A DNA stretch of 62,717 nt from Pseudomonadota bacterium (GTDB taxonomy: Bacteria; Pseudomonadota; Alphaproteobacteria; Rhizobiales; Rhizobiaceae), in assembly GCA_023390055.1 (NCBI GenBank), contig JAEWDP010000005.1:1-62717 (forward strand), written 5' to 3'. Positions 60,152-62,717 of the stretch are shown piece after piece. How positions within the stretch are numbered: position 1 is the first letter of the stretch; every line of letters begins with the position of its first letter. The position numbers and the translations under genes were made by a program. Below the pieces are notes generated by a model, which was given only the letters and a program-made list of their open reading frames with translations, was not told the origin of the DNA and ran no database searches.

Positions 60152-61129
60152 TCATATCACTTTGAACTGACGCTCGATTTCTTCCCGGCTATCTCCTCGG
60201 GCAAGACACAACGCCAATAGTATTCTGGCTTTGACGGGACCGATGTCACTGCCAGCAATTATTCCCGACTTTCTGTTTTGGTTGCTATCAACGACCGACC
60301 CTGAACTCGTCCTTGAGGACTGCACGACTACGACATTTTCGGCGACAGCATCATGAATTGCCAAAGCTTCTGCCGGTGTTGTCATTCCTGGGCCAAAACC
60401 CGCGGACACAATGCCGCGTGCACCAGCCGCAACATATGCCCGAATAGCAACACCATCCGCGCCGATATGGCTGTAGGCGATGTCGACGCGTGGGAGATCT
60501 CGAAACAGGTCGTGCGGAAAGGTCGGTAGCGGCCTTCCTTCGGATCGCATCAGCCCAACATGCGGGCCATCAATATAACCAATAGGTCCACTCCACGGTG
60601 ACTGGAAGGCCCCGAGCCGCAGTGTGTGGGTCTTGGTTACCGATCTTGGCGAGTGAATTTCGTCATTGATAACGACGAATACGCCAGCAAGGCCCCGTTT
60701 GGACGCGACCCGGACTGCGGCGGCGAGATTTGCGTTTGCGTCAGTTGATATGCCGGTGAGGGGCCGCATCGAACCGGTGAGAATAACCGGCTTCCTTACA
60801 TCAAGGACCAGTGAAAGTGCCCATGCGGTTTCCTCGAGGCTTGCAGTTCCATGTCCGATGACAATACCGTCTACATCAGGATCGTCTGCGATCTTCAAGC
60901 ATGTTTCGGCAAGGTCAGCCCAATCGTGACTGGTCACAGCAGTGCTGTCGATCTGGCGGAAGTTGATGGGAATGATATCGGCGAAATCGCCCTGTATGCC
61001 GATACGCTCGATCAGCGCCGATGCCTCAACTCGCTCATCGCCCGCATTATAATCCAGCAAATCGAACTGGTCGGCACCAATCGAGGCAATCGTTCCGCCC
61101 GTTCCGATGAAGGCAATTTTGGGGAGCAT
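60152..61129 (-). CDS. Asparaginase family amidohydrolase with altered active site
   Basis: 325 residues of the type I/II asparaginase fold: first Thr in FIGTGGTIAS (T13), Tyr27, Ser62, and Lys in IHSPRSVTKTHTLRLGAF. The second catalytic pair, normally Thr-Asp in HGTDTxEET, reads HGTASLEET: T95 is kept but the Asp is Ala96. The enzyme may still hydrolyse L-asparagine or a different amide, or be less active. The start at 61129 (MLPKIAFIG) matches the family; the ORF is open upstream without similarity. It lies 339 bp from the divergent ABC transporter gene. Confidence 0.85.
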   Translation of the reverse strand: MLPKIAFIGTGGTIASIGADQFDLLDYNAGDERVEASALIERIGIQGDFADIIPINFRQIDSTAVTSHDWADLAETCLKIADDPDVDGIVIGHGTASLEETAWALSLVLDVRKPVILTGSMRPLTGISTDANANLAAAVRVASKRGLAGVFVVINDEIHSPRSVTKTHTLRLGAFQSPWSGPIGYIDGPHVGLMRSEGRPLPTFPHDLFRDLPRVDIAYSHIGADGVAIRAYVAAGARGIVSAGFGPGMTTPAEALAIHDAVAENVVVVQSSRTSSGSVVDSNQNRKSGIIAGSDIGPVKARILLALCLARGDSREEIERQFKVI

Positions 61130-61291
61130 CTGGGTCTCAGTCCGAGCGGAATGCCAGGTGCGGTTTTGAAACCATGCCGGAATTCCTAAGGTTAGTAGGC
61201 AGCAGCGCAAGAACACGTGACAATGCGTGTTGCATAGACCAGCTCAAGGGTACCATGCAAGCGGCCACATTCGTTGAGCAATGCGGGATCG

Positions 61292-61435
61292 ATGATGATT
61301 GCAGAGCGATTGGAGGACCATCTGAGCAATAACCTGCAGGAATTGAGTGCCGCAATCTTATTATTGGACGTACTTTCTGCAGGGCTCCATAGTGTCTGCG
61401 ACGAAGAGGATGTGGTCCTCCCAAGCCGCGCCTGA
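61292..61435 (+). CDS. Possible small acidic helical protein
   Basis: A 47-codon ORF starting MMIAERLEDHLSNNLQELSA and ending CDEEDVVLPSRA. It is acidic, with an amphipathic helical pattern of Leu/Ile and Asp/Glu spacing, and ends in an acidic-proline stretch. It lies in the 339-bp region before the ABC binding-protein gene, 33 bp from its start. The ribosome site is weak (GCGGGATCG). I recognise no family; coding bias looks moderate. Confidence 0.45.
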   Translation: MMIAERLEDHLSNNLQELSAAILLLDVLSAGLHSVCDEEDVVLPSRA

Positions 61436-61468
61436 TCTGTCGCAAACATCACAAGATGGGGAACAAAA

Positions 61469-62362
61469 ATGTTTAAATCAGCCTTTCGTATTCCGTTGAT
61501 TGCAGCCATTGCAGTTAGCGCTGCCACGACTGTCTCAGCAGAGAGTTTCGATACCTCAAACATCAAGGTGGAAGAAGCTCTTGCGGCTCGTCTGCCTGAC
61601 AAGATCAAAACCGCAGGTGTCATCACGATCGGTTCCGACACGGCCTATGCACCGTGGGAATTTCTGAGCGAGAAGGATGGTCAGACGCCGGAGGGCATTG
61701 ATGTCGATATCGCAAATGCCATCGGCAAGAAGCTCGGGGTCAAGATCGACTTCCAGACGTCGGCATTCGAGGCAATTCTTCCCGCCCTCGGCACCAAATT
61801 CGATATTGGTGTTTCGGCCTTTTCGATCACCACTGAACGTATGAAGGCGGTCAACTTTGTCAGATACGCAGACACCGGCAGCATGTGGGCCGTGAAGGCT
61901 GGAAACCCGGGGAATTTCGATCCGGCCGATCCCTGCGGTCGCAAAATCGCCATCCAGTCCGGCAGCTATCATGAACGTGCGGTCAATAAGGAAAGCGAGC
62001 ATTGCGTGGCGGATGGCAAGGCGGCCATAGAAATCCTGCCGTTCTCGAAACAACCTGAAGCATTGACACGTGTAGCGGCCGGTGGAGCAGATGCAACCGT
62101 ATCTGGCGAAGCAGGCATCGGCTATGCGGTAAAGCAGTCGAAGGGCGCCTTTGAGACCTTGAAGCCGACCATCGGTCCGTTGTCACAACGTGGTCCAAAC
62201 GGTATCGCAATCGCCAAGTCCGATATGGAACTCACCGAGCTCATCGCTGACACGATCAATTCCCTGATCGCCGACGGAACCTACAAGACTTTGCTAGATA
62301 CGTGGGGCGTCGGTTCTGTGATCGTCGAGGAAGCCCTGGTCAACCCTGAAGTTAAGATCTGA
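61469..62362 (+). CDS. ABC transporter amino-acid binding protein
   Basis: 297 residues. Signal peptide (about 1-24, ending VSA) then an SBP_bac_3 domain: KTAGVITIGSDTAYAPWEF, EGIDVDIANAIGKKLGVKIDFQ, FDIGVSAFSITTERMKAVNFV, and PNGIAIAKSDMELTELIADTINSLIADGTYKTLLDTWGV. This is the polar/general amino-acid class of solute-binding protein. The GGGGAAC site precedes the ATG. The permease gene starts 4 bp after the stop codon, so it is co-transcribed. The ligand is not predictable from sequence. Confidence 0.93.
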   Translation: MFKSAFRIPLIAAIAVSAATTVSAESFDTSNIKVEEALAARLPDKIKTAGVITIGSDTAYAPWEFLSEKDGQTPEGIDVDIANAIGKKLGVKIDFQTSAFEAILPALGTKFDIGVSAFSITTERMKAVNFVRYADTGSMWAVKAGNPGNFDPADPCGRKIAIQSGSYHERAVNKESEHCVADGKAAIEILPFSKQPEALTRVAAGGADATVSGEAGIGYAVKQSKGAFETLKPTIGPLSQRGPNGIAIAKSDMELTELIADTINSLIADGTYKTLLDTWGVGSVIVEEALVNPEVKI

Positions 62363-62366
62363 ACTG

Positions 62367-62717
62367 ATGGCGTCCGAGATAGACAATATCGGGGCAGGCT
62401 TCGGGCCGGCCACCAGTGAGAGGCCGGAGGTCATGCGCAACGTCGTGGTCCCGCGTCGGCACCCGGGACGATGGATCGCAGTCGCAGTCCTCGCAGTCCT
62501 CGCACTTCAGGTGGGTCAGGCGATATCGGTCAATCCCAATTTTCATTGGGATGTCTACCTTACCTATCTGTTTGCCCCACCGGTCATCCGCGGCGTTGGC
62601 TGGACACTGCTTCTCACTATTGTCGCGATGGCGGTTGCCATTATCGTTGCGGGCTTGCTGGTTGTCATGCGGGACAGCGAAAATCCAATCCTTCGCGGCA
62701 TTGCCTACGGTTGGGTG
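62367..62717 (+). CDS. Amino-acid ABC transporter permease (5' part only)
   Basis: The first 117 codons (MASEIDNIGAGFGPATSERP start) run off the window end. After a ~35-residue N-terminal extension there is a hydrophobic helix (WIAVAVLAVLALQVGQAI) and the motif GVGWTLLLTIVAMAVAIIVAGLLVVMRDSENPILRG, which matches the first helices of HisM/GlnP-type permeases. It belongs with the binding protein 4 bp upstream. The ATP-binding subunit is expected beyond the window. Confidence 0.85.
   Translation, partial: MASEIDNIGAGFGPATSERPEVMRNVVVPRRHPGRWIAVAVLAVLALQVGQAISVNPNFHWDVYLTYLFAPPVIRGVGWTLLLTIVAMAVAIIVAGLLVVMRDSENPILRGIAYGWV

Overview
This window looks like core chromosome of an alphaproteobacterium, most likely Rhizobiaceae or a close relative in Rhizobiales. 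Three things point there. A circularly permuted tmRNA gene encodes the tag ANDNNAKEYALAA. sspB sits beside DUF4169 and ribbon-helix-helix genes. The gene run thyA-folA-hflK-hflC-degP / serB-miaA / ilvB-ilvN is one I recall from rhizobia. The sequence is moderately GC-rich and densely coding. I see no insertion sequence, prophage, integrase, CRISPR array, tRNA or rRNA gene. The genus cannot be fixed from the sequence alone.

Layout. 1-8.7 kb: creA, cheW, a small membrane protein with an SCO1-type copper protein, prmA, a DUF1127 small protein, an aminopeptidase P, the azlC-azlD exporter downstream of pncA, and an outer-membrane barrel protein. 8.9-16 kb: a Tlde1/DUF2778-type L,D-transpeptidase-like protein, an M20 amidohydrolase, a divergent SDR/HxlR pair and a UvrD/PcrA helicase. 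16-26 kb: an RND efflux adaptor and pump, an FAD-linked oxidase and a large AsmA-like protein. 26-35.5 kb: RHH, DUF4169, sspB, tmRNA, thyA, folA, hflKC, degP, a GNAT gene, serB and miaA. 35.5-43 kb: a HerA-like ATPase, then ilvB-ilvN behind a leader peptide and attenuator, an aldo/keto reductase, a LysE exporter and a RecD-like helicase. 43-53.5 kb: a TonB receptor with an RhtX-like importer, an antitoxin remnant, pdxJ, an aspartate-racemase/Lrp pair, a NarK-like transporter, a D,D-carboxypeptidase and an alcohol dehydrogenase. 53.6-62.7 kb: tetR-ilvC, a PLP aminotransferase behind an 18-bp perfect inverted repeat, an EEP-family hydrolase, a PhzF protein, an asparaginase-family protein, and an amino-acid ABC binding protein followed by a permease cut by the window end.

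How the genes fit together. Branched-chain amino acids recur: ilvB/ilvN, ilvC, AzlCD and an Lrp-type regulator. Protein quality control is clustered: tmRNA and SspB feed tagged proteins to ClpXP, HflKC modulates FtsH, and DegP works in the periplasm. thyA and folA overlap and run the dTMP/folate cycle. The siderophore receptor and its inner-membrane partner are translationally coupled.

I found no convincing large undescribed system. The strongest leads are regulatory: a probably leaderless branched-chain leader peptide with attenuator before ilvB, a 41-nt perfect inverted repeat before the aminotransferase, abutting divergent start codons of serB and miaA, an asparaginase lacking the usual catalytic Asp, and several small unannotated ORFs. 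All functional statements rest on recognised motifs and remembered families; no database search was run.
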